Of a DNA stretch of 64,000 nt, positions 33,455 to 41,672 are shown one piece after another. The DNA lies in contig JAUHYK010000006.1 of assembly GCA_030426465.1 (NCBI GenBank), forward strand, positions 23,860-87,859, in the 5' to 3' direction. A program made the position numbers and the translations under genes. The notes under the pieces are model-generated. The model saw only the letters and a list, made by a program, of their open reading frames with translations, did not search any database and had not been told where the DNA came from. The DNA is from Alphaproteobacteria bacterium. Its GTDB lineage: Bacteria; Pseudomonadota; Alphaproteobacteria; Caulobacterales; Parvularculaceae. Position 1 is the first letter of the stretch, and each line of letters starts with the position of its first letter.

Positions 33455-33475
33455 TGTTATATCTTTGTTATATCA
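33455..33475. promoter_or_regulatory. Palindromic Zur/Fur-type operator candidate
   Basis: The 21-bp dyad reads TG-n-TATA-n-C-nnn-G-n-TATA-n-CA (TGTTATATCTTTGTTATATCA is 21 bases, split here as TGTTATATC / TTT / GTTATATCA). It lies 27 bp upstream of the zur-like start codon. AT-rich dyads of this type are bound by Zur in proteobacteria. Binding here is inferred. Confidence 0.6.
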
Positions 33476-33486
33476 ATTTGGAAACC

Positions 33487-34752
33487 CTAGTGACGGTAGT
33501 TTTTTTCCCGATACCAGGTGGACCCCAACCATTTCTTCCCTTCAAGAACCGGTCGCCCCGAGTGGCGGGAATGGGGCGTTGGATCGCCCTCATCCGATAG
33601 ATTCTCGAATACCAGAACGTCTCCCGTCCCGCCCTTGAAGGCAAGGTCGGGGACCAGAAAGTGCGTTTCGCCCCCGTCATATTCGTCATTGAGATAGATC
33701 AGACCCGTAGCCGAGCGCTGGCCGCCGCGATCAAGGTCGGGCCCCGGGGGGAGCCAATCGCAATGGGGCCGATATTCATGACCTTCGGCGTAATAAAGCA
33801 CCCCAAGGCATTCGCCAGTTTCCGGCGGCCTCCCCGCCATCGCCGCCAGACGGCGGTTGATCATGACAAGGGCCAGATCGAGATCGACAAGCGACAGGAT
33901 TGCGGTCAGCGACGTCCGGTAAGGGTCCTGCACCGGCGCACCGGTGCGGGGATCTGAAATCTGCGATGGCGCCAGCAGCCGCGCCGAGGCGGCGATTACA
34001 TATTCGCATTCTTCCGGGGAGAAGACGGCTCGAAAGGCCCGAGCCGCCGGCGTTTCACAAACCGCCTCCGGTTCGATCTCGCACACCGCAGGCTCCTCTG
34101 CGAGCTTTTCTGTAATACGGGTCCAGTTCGGCGGCGACGGCTGAAAGCTTTGCTGCTCGGTTTGCTTATCAAACGCAGCGCGTAGCGACCCGGCATGCGG
34201 ATATTGCACGCGTTCCAAGAGTTCGAGATGCCCGCGCGCCGCCGCCGCATCACTAAAAGCGCGCCCAAGCGTAAAACGGCGCACAGCCACCGCGCCGGCG
34301 ACGGGATCGCGCGGCGCGGCCATCGCCAGAAGATTGGCGCCGTCCTTGTCATCGGGATCGGCGGCGAAAAGCAGCATCGATAGTTCACGCATGGCGGCTG
34401 GATCGCCCGCCTGCGCCGCGCCGGTCACAAGCGCAACCGCCTTGCCCCAGTCACGCGCAACCCCAAGCCCCATGGCATACAAAACGCCGAGCAACCTTCG
34501 GGCCGGCGTTGAGCCGTCTTTCACCGCGCGCACGAGCATATCAGCAGCGTCGCCGAGGCCGCCGTGATCGAGCCTTCGCGTTGCCAAAGTATAGAGCGCA
34601 TCGCCAAAGCCTTGCGCCGCAGCGGCGTTGAGCCAGCGTTCAGCCTCTTGCTTTTCACCGGCGCCGCTCAACTGCGCAGCAAGCATATATTGCGCGCGCG
34701 CATCGCCTTTTTCAGCGTGTTGTTTCAACTCTGTAAGGGACGGCGCTTGCAT
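33487..34752 (-). CDS. Sel1-repeat protein with C-terminal 2OG-Fe(II) prolyl hydroxylase-like domain
   Basis: This 421-residue protein combines two modules. The N-terminal half has Sel1/TPR-like helical repeats (ARAQYMLAAQLSGAGEKQEAERWLNAAAAQGFGDALYTLATRRL, then a second set at PARRLLGVLYAMGLGVARDWGKAVALVTGAAQAGDPAAM). The C-terminal half is a 2-oxoglutarate oxygenase: iron ligands HxD in YRPHCDWLPPG and His in PHSRHSGRPV, with Arg in the latter binding 2OG. It may hydroxylate a protein bound through the repeats. The substrate is unknown. It is convergent with nothing close, downstream of fbpA. Confidence 0.85.
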   Translation of the reverse strand: MQAPSLTELKQHAEKGDARAQYMLAAQLSGAGEKQEAERWLNAAAAQGFGDALYTLATRRLDHGGLGDAADMLVRAVKDGSTPARRLLGVLYAMGLGVARDWGKAVALVTGAAQAGDPAAMRELSMLLFAADPDDKDGANLLAMAAPRDPVAGAVAVRRFTLGRAFSDAAAARGHLELLERVQYPHAGSLRAAFDKQTEQQSFQPSPPNWTRITEKLAEEPAVCEIEPEAVCETPAARAFRAVFSPEECEYVIAASARLLAPSQISDPRTGAPVQDPYRTSLTAILSLVDLDLALVMINRRLAAMAGRPPETGECLGVLYYAEGHEYRPHCDWLPPGPDLDRGGQRSATGLIYLNDEYDGGETHFLVPDLAFKGGTGDVLVFENLSDEGDPTPHSRHSGRPVLEGKKWLGSTWYREKNYRH

Positions 34753-34779
34753 CGTTCGACGCTAGCACCGGTTTTACAA

Positions 34780-35835
34780 TCAGGGCCAGCCTGCGCGGTC
34801 AAAAATGCTCACCGCTTCCGCCTGATGCTCGCCCAGCGCAGAGGCCGGAAGATCGTCAGCCTTGAACTCCGCATAAGCCGCAATGGGGCCTTCAGGCGCA
34901 ATCCCGGAAACCACAGGATATTCATTATTGCCGCTTGCAAAGGCGCGCTGCGACTCATCACGCAGGAGAAATGCGATCAGCTTTTCAGCGTTTTCCGCAT
35001 TGGGCGCATGTTTGGTTACACCGGCGCCGGAAATATTCACATGGGCGCCGCGGCCGTTTTGATTCGGGAAGAAGAGTTCGAACTTCTCACCGATGGCCGC
35101 CGCCTTGCCGTCTTTCGACCCTTTAAAACGCGCCGTGTAATAGGAATTGACGATGCCAAGGCGACAGATACCCGCAGCGACCGCCTCTATTTGCGACGTG
35201 TCATTGCCTTGCGGTTTGCGCGCGAAATTTGCAACGACGCCTTCAGCCCAGCGCTGAGCGGCTTCGGCGCCGTCATGAGCGATAATCGAGGCAAGCAGGG
35301 ATTGATTGTAAATATTCGAGGACGACCGGACGCATATCATGCCGCGATAGGCTGGGTCGGCGAGATCTTCATATGTCTCCAGCCCTTCCGGCAAGCCCAT
35401 TTCCTTGTTGTAAATGATAATGCGCGCGCGCTTTGAAAGCCCGAACCATTTTCCGTCGGGATGGCGATATTGCGCCGGCACATGTTCGTTGAACGTATCA
35501 TTGTCTGTAGCGCGGAAAACATCGCGCTGATCGGCGCGCCAGAGAATGCCGGCGTCGGCCGTCATGAAAATATCGGCGGGGCTGGCCTCCGCTTCCTGCG
35601 TGATCCGCTCGATCAATGCGTCCCCGCCAGCTTCGATCAGATTGACCCGAATTCCGGTTTCTTCCGTAAACTGATCGAACAGGACAATATCGGAATCATA
35701 ATGGCGCCCTGAATAAACATTGACGTCGCCGGTGATCGGACGCGAAGCGCTCGATTCACCCTCCCCTTCATCGCTGCAAGCAGCGGCGCCAAGCAGCATG
35801 AGGAATGCGGCGGTCCATTTACGAGCGCTGATCAC
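34780..35835 (-). CDS. fbpA: Ferric iron ABC transporter, substrate-binding lipoprotein
   Basis: This 351-residue protein binds ferric iron outside the inner membrane. The signal MISARKWTAAFLMLLGAAAC has a lipobox. DVNVYSGRHYDSDIVLFDQFTEETGIRVNLIEAGGDALIERI is the classic iron-binding protein entry, NSYYTARF carries the Tyr pair that holds iron, and the C-terminus ends FKADDLPASALGEHQAEAVSIFDRAG. I start at GTG 35835 because GGAGAC lies 7 nt ahead. A Fur-like box lies 25-43 bp upstream. ABC ATPase and permease genes follow on the chromosome. Confidence 0.9.
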   Translation of the reverse strand: MISARKWTAAFLMLLGAAACSDEGEGESSASRPITGDVNVYSGRHYDSDIVLFDQFTEETGIRVNLIEAGGDALIERITQEAEASPADIFMTADAGILWRADQRDVFRATDNDTFNEHVPAQYRHPDGKWFGLSKRARIIIYNKEMGLPEGLETYEDLADPAYRGMICVRSSSNIYNQSLLASIIAHDGAEAAQRWAEGVVANFARKPQGNDTSQIEAVAAGICRLGIVNSYYTARFKGSKDGKAAAIGEKFELFFPNQNGRGAHVNISGAGVTKHAPNAENAEKLIAFLLRDESQRAFASGNNEYPVVSGIAPEGPIAAYAEFKADDLPASALGEHQAEAVSIFDRAGWP

Positions 35836-35859
35836 GAATATGTCTCCGATCTTTTTTTT

Positions 35860-35878
35860 GCGAATAATTCTCAATATC
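35860..35878 (-). promoter_or_regulatory. Fur box candidate before fbpA
   Basis: Minus-strand GATATTGAGAATTATTCGC agrees with the 19-bp Fur consensus (GATAATGATAATCATTATC) at 14 positions by my count. It lies 25-43 bp upstream of the fbpA start, where a repressor would block transcription. Confidence 0.65.
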
Positions 35879-35938
35879 AAAATATCAGCGGCGCGCCAGA
35901 ATGCAAGGCTTCGCGCCGCCACACCGGGGTTTCAGAAA

Positions 35939-36949
35939 TTATCCCGCAAAAACAAAGGCCTTAGACCAATCGGCCGATATGGAAACACCGTCTCCAACGG
36001 AAGGCGGCGCCTGCATGGTCACCCACAAAGGCGCGCCGCTTTCCTGTTCCACCCTCACACGCCATGCCGGTCCGGCGAACCGCACATCTACAACCCGAAA
36101 TGGCGCGCACTCATCACAAGACGTTGTCAGGCAATCGGCGCGCAGAATGGCGCGCGCGGAACCGGGCGCCAGACCAGGCGTCTCAATTTCACCCAATGCA
36201 CAGTAAAAAACACCGCCGCGCACTTCGCCCATCAGGGTCTGGCTTCCCGGAAACAGGCCGGCCCCGTCAGGCGTGCGCGGCCGTTCAAATAAATCCTCAG
36301 GCGTTGCGATCTCAACGATTTCGCCTTCGCGCATCAGGGCGATCCGGTCGCCGAGCGCCAGCGCCTCATCGGCGTCATGTGTGACCAGAAGCACCGCAGC
36401 TTTCTGGTCCTTCAGCACACGGCGCAATTCTTCACGCAAGCGGCGGCGCAAGGCGACATCAATGCTAGCGAAGGGCTCGTCCAGCAACAGGGCTTTCGGT
36501 TGGCGCGCCACGGCGCGGGCGAGCGCAACGCGTTGTTGCTGCCCGCCGGAGAGTTCATGGGGATAGCGGCGCGCAAACCCTTCTATGCCAAATGCCGCCA
36601 ATTGAGCAGCAACACGCGCTTTCGCATCGCCAACGCCTTTCAGGCCGAAGGCGATGTTCTTTTCCACGGTGAGATGCGGAAAAAGGACATAGTCCTGAAA
36701 CACAAAGCCGATGGGCCGCTGTTCGGGCGGCACCTCGTCTCCCGGCTGCGCGAGCGTCGCCCCCGCCAGACGTATCTCGCCTTCCTGCAGGGCCTCAAGT
36801 CCCGCGGCGATGCGCAAAAGCGTGGTCTTGCCGCAACCGGACGGTCCAAAAAGGCAGACAATCTCCCCTGCCTCAACGGCGAGGCTCGCGCTGCGGACTG
36901 CAGCCACAGCGCCGTAACGATGGGAAATGCGATCAAGCTCGAGGCTCAT
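35939..36949 (-). CDS. fbpC: Ferric iron ABC transporter, ATP-binding protein
   Basis: This 336-residue ATPase drives iron import. Walker A is GPSGCGKTT (35-43), the ABC signature LSGGQQQR, and Walker B LLLDEPFASID. The D-loop and switch His follow in LLVTHDADEALALGDRIALMREGEIVEIATPEDLFERP. The C-terminal ~100 residues form the regulatory TOBE-like domain seen in FbpC. It precedes fbpA on the minus strand, with about 100 bp and a Fur-like box between, and is divergent from the permease. Confidence 0.9.
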   Translation of the reverse strand: MSLELDRISHRYGAVAAVRSASLAVEAGEIVCLFGPSGCGKTTLLRIAAGLEALQEGEIRLAGATLAQPGDEVPPEQRPIGFVFQDYVLFPHLTVEKNIAFGLKGVGDAKARVAAQLAAFGIEGFARRYPHELSGGQQQRVALARAVARQPKALLLDEPFASIDVALRRRLREELRRVLKDQKAAVLLVTHDADEALALGDRIALMREGEIVEIATPEDLFERPRTPDGAGLFPGSQTLMGEVRGGVFYCALGEIETPGLAPGSARAILRADCLTTSCDECAPFRVVDVRFAGPAWRVRVEQESGAPLWVTMQAPPSVGDGVSISADWSKAFVFAG

Positions 36950-37018
36950 AACTCCATGACGCCCTTTCTCACAGGAGGGATTGGGAATTGCCTTACTTTC
37001 GCATAGATGTCACCAGTT

Positions 37019-37037
37019 GATAACGAGAATTAAGAGC
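37019..37037 (+). promoter_or_regulatory. Fur box candidate between fbpC and fbpB
   Basis: GATAACGAGAATTAAGAGC agrees with the Fur consensus at about 13 of 19 positions and lies 15 bp before the fbpB ATG in the divergent 102-bp gap, where it could control both directions. Confidence 0.5.
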
Positions 37038-37051
37038 AAGGCCGGGCGAGC

Positions 37052-38680
37052 ATGAAACAAAGGCGGGCGAAATCAGACGAGTGGCGCGGCGCAGCCGTGA
37101 TCATCCTGGTCGCACTCGCCGCCGCCGCCCCGATCGCAGCAGTGCTCTCCGGCTCGGCAGGCGCGGGCGGCGCCGGGCCCGAACTTTTAATGACGGGCCT
37201 TGGCCTGCGCTATCTGACGACCACGCTCCTTCTGTGCGGGCTTGCCGGAATTGGCGCCGGGCTGATCGGCGCGGGCGCCAGCTTGCTTGTCTCTCTCGCC
37301 GACTTTCCCGGCCGACGGCTGCTCGCCATCGCGCTCGCGCTTCCCTTCGCCATTCCGGCGTATGTCGCGGCTTATGCCTATGGCGATATTTTCGGCCCGT
37401 TCGGGCCCGTCGCCGATGTTCTGGGCGCGGCAGCCTTGCCGGAAATCCGGTCCCTGCCCGGCGCAGCTTTTGTCCTGATGCTGACGACTTATCCATATGT
37501 CTATCTCGCCATGCGCGCCTCGCTGAGCGCGCGGTCGGGCGCATTGATGGAGGCTGCACGCGCGCTCGGCGCATCGCCATTGCGCGCAAGCCTGAGTGTT
37601 TTGCTGACGGCGAGCCGTCCGGCGTTCTTTGGCGGCCTTGCATTGGCGCTCATGGAAATCGCCGCCGATTACGGCGTCGCTGATTTTTTCGGCGTGCCCA
37701 CCTTAAGCGTTGGGATCTTTCGGACGTGGTACGGACGCGGCGATTTAGCGGGCGCCATGCAGCTTGCCGCGGGATTGTTTCTTGTCGCGCTCATGCTCGT
37801 CCTGATGGAAAGCGCCAGCCGGAAAGGCCGCGCCAGCGAAGATGTGCGCGCGCAACGCAAGGCGCAAAGGCTCAAACTGTCCCCGCTTCACGGTAGTCTT
37901 GCCGCCCTTCTTTGTCTTCTGCCCGTGTTCTTCGGATTCATCGCCCCGGCAGGGCTTCTTCTTTCCAAGCTGCAGCCGGAAATGAACCCGATTGTCATGC
38001 GCAGCCTAGCGGAAGCGAGCGCCAACACCGCGCTGATTGCTTGCGCAGGCGCCGCCATTGCGCTCTTCCTGTCTTTGCTCCTCGCCTATGGCGCGCGGGC
38101 CGCCCGTGGGCGCGCAGTCAAACTTGCCCTTCGCGCTGCGACTCTCGGCTATGCGGTGCCGGGCGCGGTGATGGCGATTGGCGTTCTGGCGCTTTCAGCC
38201 AGCCTCGCGCGCATCTCAGGCCACACCATCGCGGGCGGCGTTCTCATTTTGCTGTACGCTTATGTGGCGCGGTTCCTTACCGCCGGTTATAACGCCGCCA
38301 CAGGCGGGCTCGTCCAAATCAGCCCGCAAATGGACGGCGCCGCCCGTACTCTTGGCGCGTCTCCGCGGCGCATCATGAGAGAATTGCACTGGCCAATGGC
38401 GCGGCTATCCCTCCTCGCAGGGGCGGCCATTGTGGCGATCGACATCGCCAAGGAATTACCGGCGACGCTCATCCTGCGGCCTTTCAACTTTGAAACTCTC
38501 AGCACTCAGATTTATCGCCTCGCCGCCGATGAACGCCTTGAGGACGCCGCGCCAGCGGCGTTGATCCTGATTGCATTGGGCCTTTTTCCCTCTATTGCGC
38601 TCAGCCTGATCGCTGACAATCAACAAAAAACCCGCAAGCGTGAAACGCTTGCGGGTCTGGAAACTCAAACGGCGAGTTAA
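37052..38680 (+). CDS. fbpB: Ferric iron ABC transporter, permease
   Basis: This 542-residue permease has about 12 membrane helices in two related halves, the fused arrangement of FbpB-type iron importers. Each half carries an EAA loop that contacts the ATPase: MEAARALGASPLRASLSVLLTASRPAFFGG and MDGAARTLGASPRRIMRELHWPMARLSLLAG. It is divergent from fbpC/fbpA with a Fur-like box in the gap. The last 20 codons contain a perfect 10-bp inverted repeat that acts as a terminator for the opposite strand. Its stop (TAA at 38678) lies 1 nt from the next gene's stop. Confidence 0.88.
   Translation: MKQRRAKSDEWRGAAVIILVALAAAAPIAAVLSGSAGAGGAGPELLMTGLGLRYLTTTLLLCGLAGIGAGLIGAGASLLVSLADFPGRRLLAIALALPFAIPAYVAAYAYGDIFGPFGPVADVLGAAALPEIRSLPGAAFVLMLTTYPYVYLAMRASLSARSGALMEAARALGASPLRASLSVLLTASRPAFFGGLALALMEIAADYGVADFFGVPTLSVGIFRTWYGRGDLAGAMQLAAGLFLVALMLVLMESASRKGRASEDVRAQRKAQRLKLSPLHGSLAALLCLLPVFFGFIAPAGLLLSKLQPEMNPIVMRSLAEASANTALIACAGAAIALFLSLLLAYGARAARGRAVKLALRAATLGYAVPGAVMAIGVLALSASLARISGHTIAGGVLILLYAYVARFLTAGYNAATGGLVQISPQMDGAARTLGASPRRIMRELHWPMARLSLLAGAAIVAIDIAKELPATLILRPFNFETLSTQIYRLAADERLEDAAPAALILIALGLFPSIALSLIADNQQKTRKRETLAGLETQTAS
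38625..38656 (-). terminator. Intrinsic terminator of the amidohydrolase operon, inside fbpB
   Basis: Minus-strand ACCCGCAAGCG-TTTCA-CGCTTGCGGGT (38656-38630) is a perfect 11-bp stem with a run of six T after it (38630-38625). It ends transcription coming from the amidohydrolase genes but lies inside the final codons of fbpB on the other strand. Confidence 0.85.
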
Positions 38681-38681
38681 T

Positions 38682-39998
38682 TTAGTCAGCGCCGCGATAG
38701 GCGAAGGGGAGATCGCCCCGTTCGAGATCGCGATACCGCTCCATCAGCATTTTCTGACGGTTATTGAGGTCCTGCGGCCGGCCATTAATGAACACCGCTT
38801 CCGGCCGGGTTGTCACCTCCAGCGGATCGCCGTCCCAGATCACCACATCGGCGATCTTGCCCGCCTCAAGGGAGCCGAGCTGATCGCCCAGCCCGTACAT
38901 GGTGGCCGGGTTGAGCGTGATCGCCGCAAGCGCCGCATCGAAAGGCAGACCTTCGGCGACAGCGTTGCCAGCATGCTGGCGAATTAGGCGGACGTTATGG
39001 GCGCCTTCAGTGAAAGAGATTTTCACACCCGCCTCATTCAGACGCGCCGCATTTTTCAGCGTTGCGTCAATATCTTCAAACTCGCCTGGCAGATTGTAGA
39101 GACCGTCCGTGATCACTGGAATATTCGCCGTCGCAATCTCGCGCGCGACACGCCAGCCTTCCGAGGCGCCGACAATGATGACATTCAGACGATAGGTGTT
39201 TTTGAGCCTGATCGTGGCGCGAATATCATTGGCGCTGTTCACGGCGACGATCAGCGGCTGTTCGCCGTTGATGACGGGGCCGAGGGCTTTCAGATCGGAA
39301 ATCGCAAAACGCCCGTCATGAGGGCGGCGAATATAATCATTGGGATTGGCGTGATATGAACGCGCTTCATCGAAATATTCACGCAAAACCGCCCAGGCGC
39401 CCATGCGGGTGCCGCCATTGCGTTCGGCCCCGCGCTCGCCCATGGCGACATATTGCGCCGCTTCGGCGCGGGTCACGGAGTTTGGCCGGCCCGACAGGTC
39501 AATCACCGCCGCACGCCCTGCGAAAATTGTCGGCCCGACAGACGGCGCCATCAATGCGCGCGTGACGCCCGCGGCCCGGTTCACAGGGATCAGCACCGAT
39601 GAAGGGTTGTAAGCGTCAATCGCGTTCAGCGAAGCGCCAAGCGGAAAGGCGCCGACGGGGTCCCGCGCCGGCGACGCATCGTTAGCGTCGTCGACGGCGC
39701 CGATCTCAACCAGTCCGATCGAGGACACCGGCGCAAACAGTCCTGGCGTCACCACCTTGCCCGAGGCGTCAATGACGCTCGCACCCGCAGGCGCCGAAAG
39801 ATCGGCGCCAACCTGAGTGATGCGGCCGTCACGAATGATGACGTCGCCATTTTCAATGACGCCGCCGGAAACCGTGTGCACGGTTCCATCCATGATGGCG
39901 ACGGTTTGCGCGCTCGCGGCCGCAGAAACTGCGGCGGCGGCGGCGATGAAAGCGGTGAGCATTTTCATGGGAGTTGCTTTCTTTGTTGCGCCAATCAT
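38682..39998 (-). CDS. Exported amidohydrolase, copy 2
   Basis: This 438-residue metal-dependent hydrolase of the imidazolonepropionase-like group starts with a signal peptide (MLTAFIAAAAAVSAAASA). The barrel entry VIRDGRITQVGADLSAPAGASVIDASGKVVTPGLF is typical, but the first HxH pair is not obvious, since VTPGLFAPVSSIG replaces it. Metal-site His may lie in EGAHNVRLIRQHAG. ATG 39998 overlaps the upstream gene's stop (ATGA). An internal ATG at 39968 (MKMLTAF) is an alternative. Loss of the HxH is a reason to doubt catalytic activity. Confidence 0.82.
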   Translation of the reverse strand: MIGATKKATPMKMLTAFIAAAAAVSAAASAQTVAIMDGTVHTVSGGVIENGDVIIRDGRITQVGADLSAPAGASVIDASGKVVTPGLFAPVSSIGLVEIGAVDDANDASPARDPVGAFPLGASLNAIDAYNPSSVLIPVNRAAGVTRALMAPSVGPTIFAGRAAVIDLSGRPNSVTRAEAAQYVAMGERGAERNGGTRMGAWAVLREYFDEARSYHANPNDYIRRPHDGRFAISDLKALGPVINGEQPLIVAVNSANDIRATIRLKNTYRLNVIIVGASEGWRVAREIATANIPVITDGLYNLPGEFEDIDATLKNAARLNEAGVKISFTEGAHNVRLIRQHAGNAVAEGLPFDAALAAITLNPATMYGLGDQLGSLEAGKIADVVIWDGDPLEVTTRPEAVFINGRPQDLNNRQKMLMERYRDLERGDLPFAYRGAD

Positions 39999-41521
39999 TG
40001 TCCTGCCCCGCCGGTAAAGCTGTTGTCATGAAGCCCGAGTTCGAAATCCATACGCGGCGAGCGTGACGGATCCGACCGGTCATACATGAGCGCACCGTCG
40101 ATATAGACTTTCTCAGCCTTGGCGTAGACGGAGAACGGATTGCCGTTCCAGACTACAACATCAGCCATCTTGCCGGTTTCAAGCGTGCCTGTTTGATCGA
40201 GAATGCCCATGGCTTTCGCCGGATTGTAAGTCAGCCATGCAATTGCGTCCTCGGGTTCAATCTCGACGCCGATGCGCCGCCCGTCGGCCATGGCTTTCGC
40301 CGCTTCCTGGTTCAGGCGTTGAATCCCGAGCGCATCGTCGGAATGGACGATGGCGCAGCCGCCGGGCTGAGCATGCACCAGCGCGACGTTTTCACCGACC
40401 GTATCGAACGCCTCGAGTTTAAAGCCCCACCAGTCAGCCCACATGGCGGCGCAGACATCATTCTCTGCAAGATAATCCGCGATCTTGTATGCTTCGATGG
40501 CGTGGTGGAAAGTCCTGACCTTGTAGCCAAATTCCTTGGCCATATCGAGCACCTGCACCATTTCATCGGCGCGGTAGCAGTGCATGTTGACGGTAATGTC
40601 GCCGCTCAACGCGCCGGCAAGGGTTTCGAGTTTCAGGTCGCGGCTTGGCGCATCCGGCGCATCGCCCTTGTCGTCGTCATCGTCTTCAGCCCACTCGTCA
40701 TAGTCGGCCCAGTAATCTTCCCATTTTTTCTTGTAGGCCGCCGCCTCTATCCATGCGGATCGATAGCCGGCGAAATTCCCCATGCGTGTGCCCGGCCCGC
40801 CGCGTTCGCCATAAACACGTTTCGGATTTTCACCGCAGGCCATTTTAAGGCCGTAAGGAGCATCCGGAAATTTCATTCCCTGTACGGAGCGTGAGGGTAC
40901 GTTTTTCAAAATCGCCGACCGCCCGCCGAAAAGGTTCGCAGAGCCCGGCAGCACTTGCAACGAGGTGATCCCGCCAGCCAGCGCTCTGGTGAAGCCCGCA
41001 TCCTGCGGCCAGACCGAATGTTCGGCCCAGACATAGGCGGTGTTTGGCGAAACGATTTCGTTGCCGTCCGAGGTCGACGCATTTGAAGGGGACGGGTAAT
41101 CGCCGAGATGGGAGTGAATGTCGATGATGCCCGGCGTGATCCACTTGCCGTTTGCGTTGATTGTGCGGGCGCCTTCCGGCGCCTCAATGTCACCCGCTGA
41201 GCCCACAGCGGAAATCTTGCCATCGGCGATAAGCACTGCGCCATTATCGATACGTTCCCCGGCGCCGGTGAGCAGCGTCGCGCCAGTCAACAGCACCGTT
41301 TCTCCGGGATAAGGCTCATAGGTCGAAGGATAAGGGTCCAGCGGCGGATGGATCGGGCCGTCCGCCTTGTTCTTTTCGTCTGTCTTCTCGTCGGTCTTCG
41401 CGGCGGTTTCCATTTCGGCCGGCGCCGCAGCATCAGCCTCCGCCTCGCTTTCCGCCTCATTTTGCTGGGCGCAAGCGCTGAGCATCAGAACGGCAAGCGC
41501 CGTCCATCCCGTTTTTCGCAT
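39995..41521 (-). CDS. Amidohydrolase lipoprotein, copy 1
   Basis: This 508-residue exported hydrolase has a lipobox (VLMLSAC) and an acidic, Glu/Ala-rich linker. The metal pair HSH is in GIIDIHSHLGDYPSP, followed by VNMHCYRADEMVQVL and FHHAIEAYKIADYL. The C-terminus GTLETGKMADVVVWNGNPFSVYAKAEKVYIDG is the amidohydrolase closing fold. An acidic insert (EWAEDDDDDKGDAPDAPS) in mid-protein is unusual. I start at ATG 41521, after GAGGGACC. The next gene overlaps by 4 nt, so both are coupled. Confidence 0.88.
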   Translation of the reverse strand: MRKTGWTALAVLMLSACAQQNEAESEAEADAAAPAEMETAAKTDEKTDEKNKADGPIHPPLDPYPSTYEPYPGETVLLTGATLLTGAGERIDNGAVLIADGKISAVGSAGDIEAPEGARTINANGKWITPGIIDIHSHLGDYPSPSNASTSDGNEIVSPNTAYVWAEHSVWPQDAGFTRALAGGITSLQVLPGSANLFGGRSAILKNVPSRSVQGMKFPDAPYGLKMACGENPKRVYGERGGPGTRMGNFAGYRSAWIEAAAYKKKWEDYWADYDEWAEDDDDDKGDAPDAPSRDLKLETLAGALSGDITVNMHCYRADEMVQVLDMAKEFGYKVRTFHHAIEAYKIADYLAENDVCAAMWADWWGFKLEAFDTVGENVALVHAQPGGCAIVHSDDALGIQRLNQEAAKAMADGRRIGVEIEPEDAIAWLTYNPAKAMGILDQTGTLETGKMADVVVWNGNPFSVYAKAEKVYIDGALMYDRSDPSRSPRMDFELGLHDNSFTGGAGQ

Positions 41522-41672
41522 AGGTCCCTCGACTAGCTGCAAGCGCGACTTCGGTCGCACGATTATTTGTGTCATAAGACTAGCGCAAAAACGGGGCGCG
41601 GCCACCCCATCCGCGCGCCGGATCTCCAGTATTCGGTTTTGGTTTTACAGGGTTCCGGGGACGGGAGTGAAT

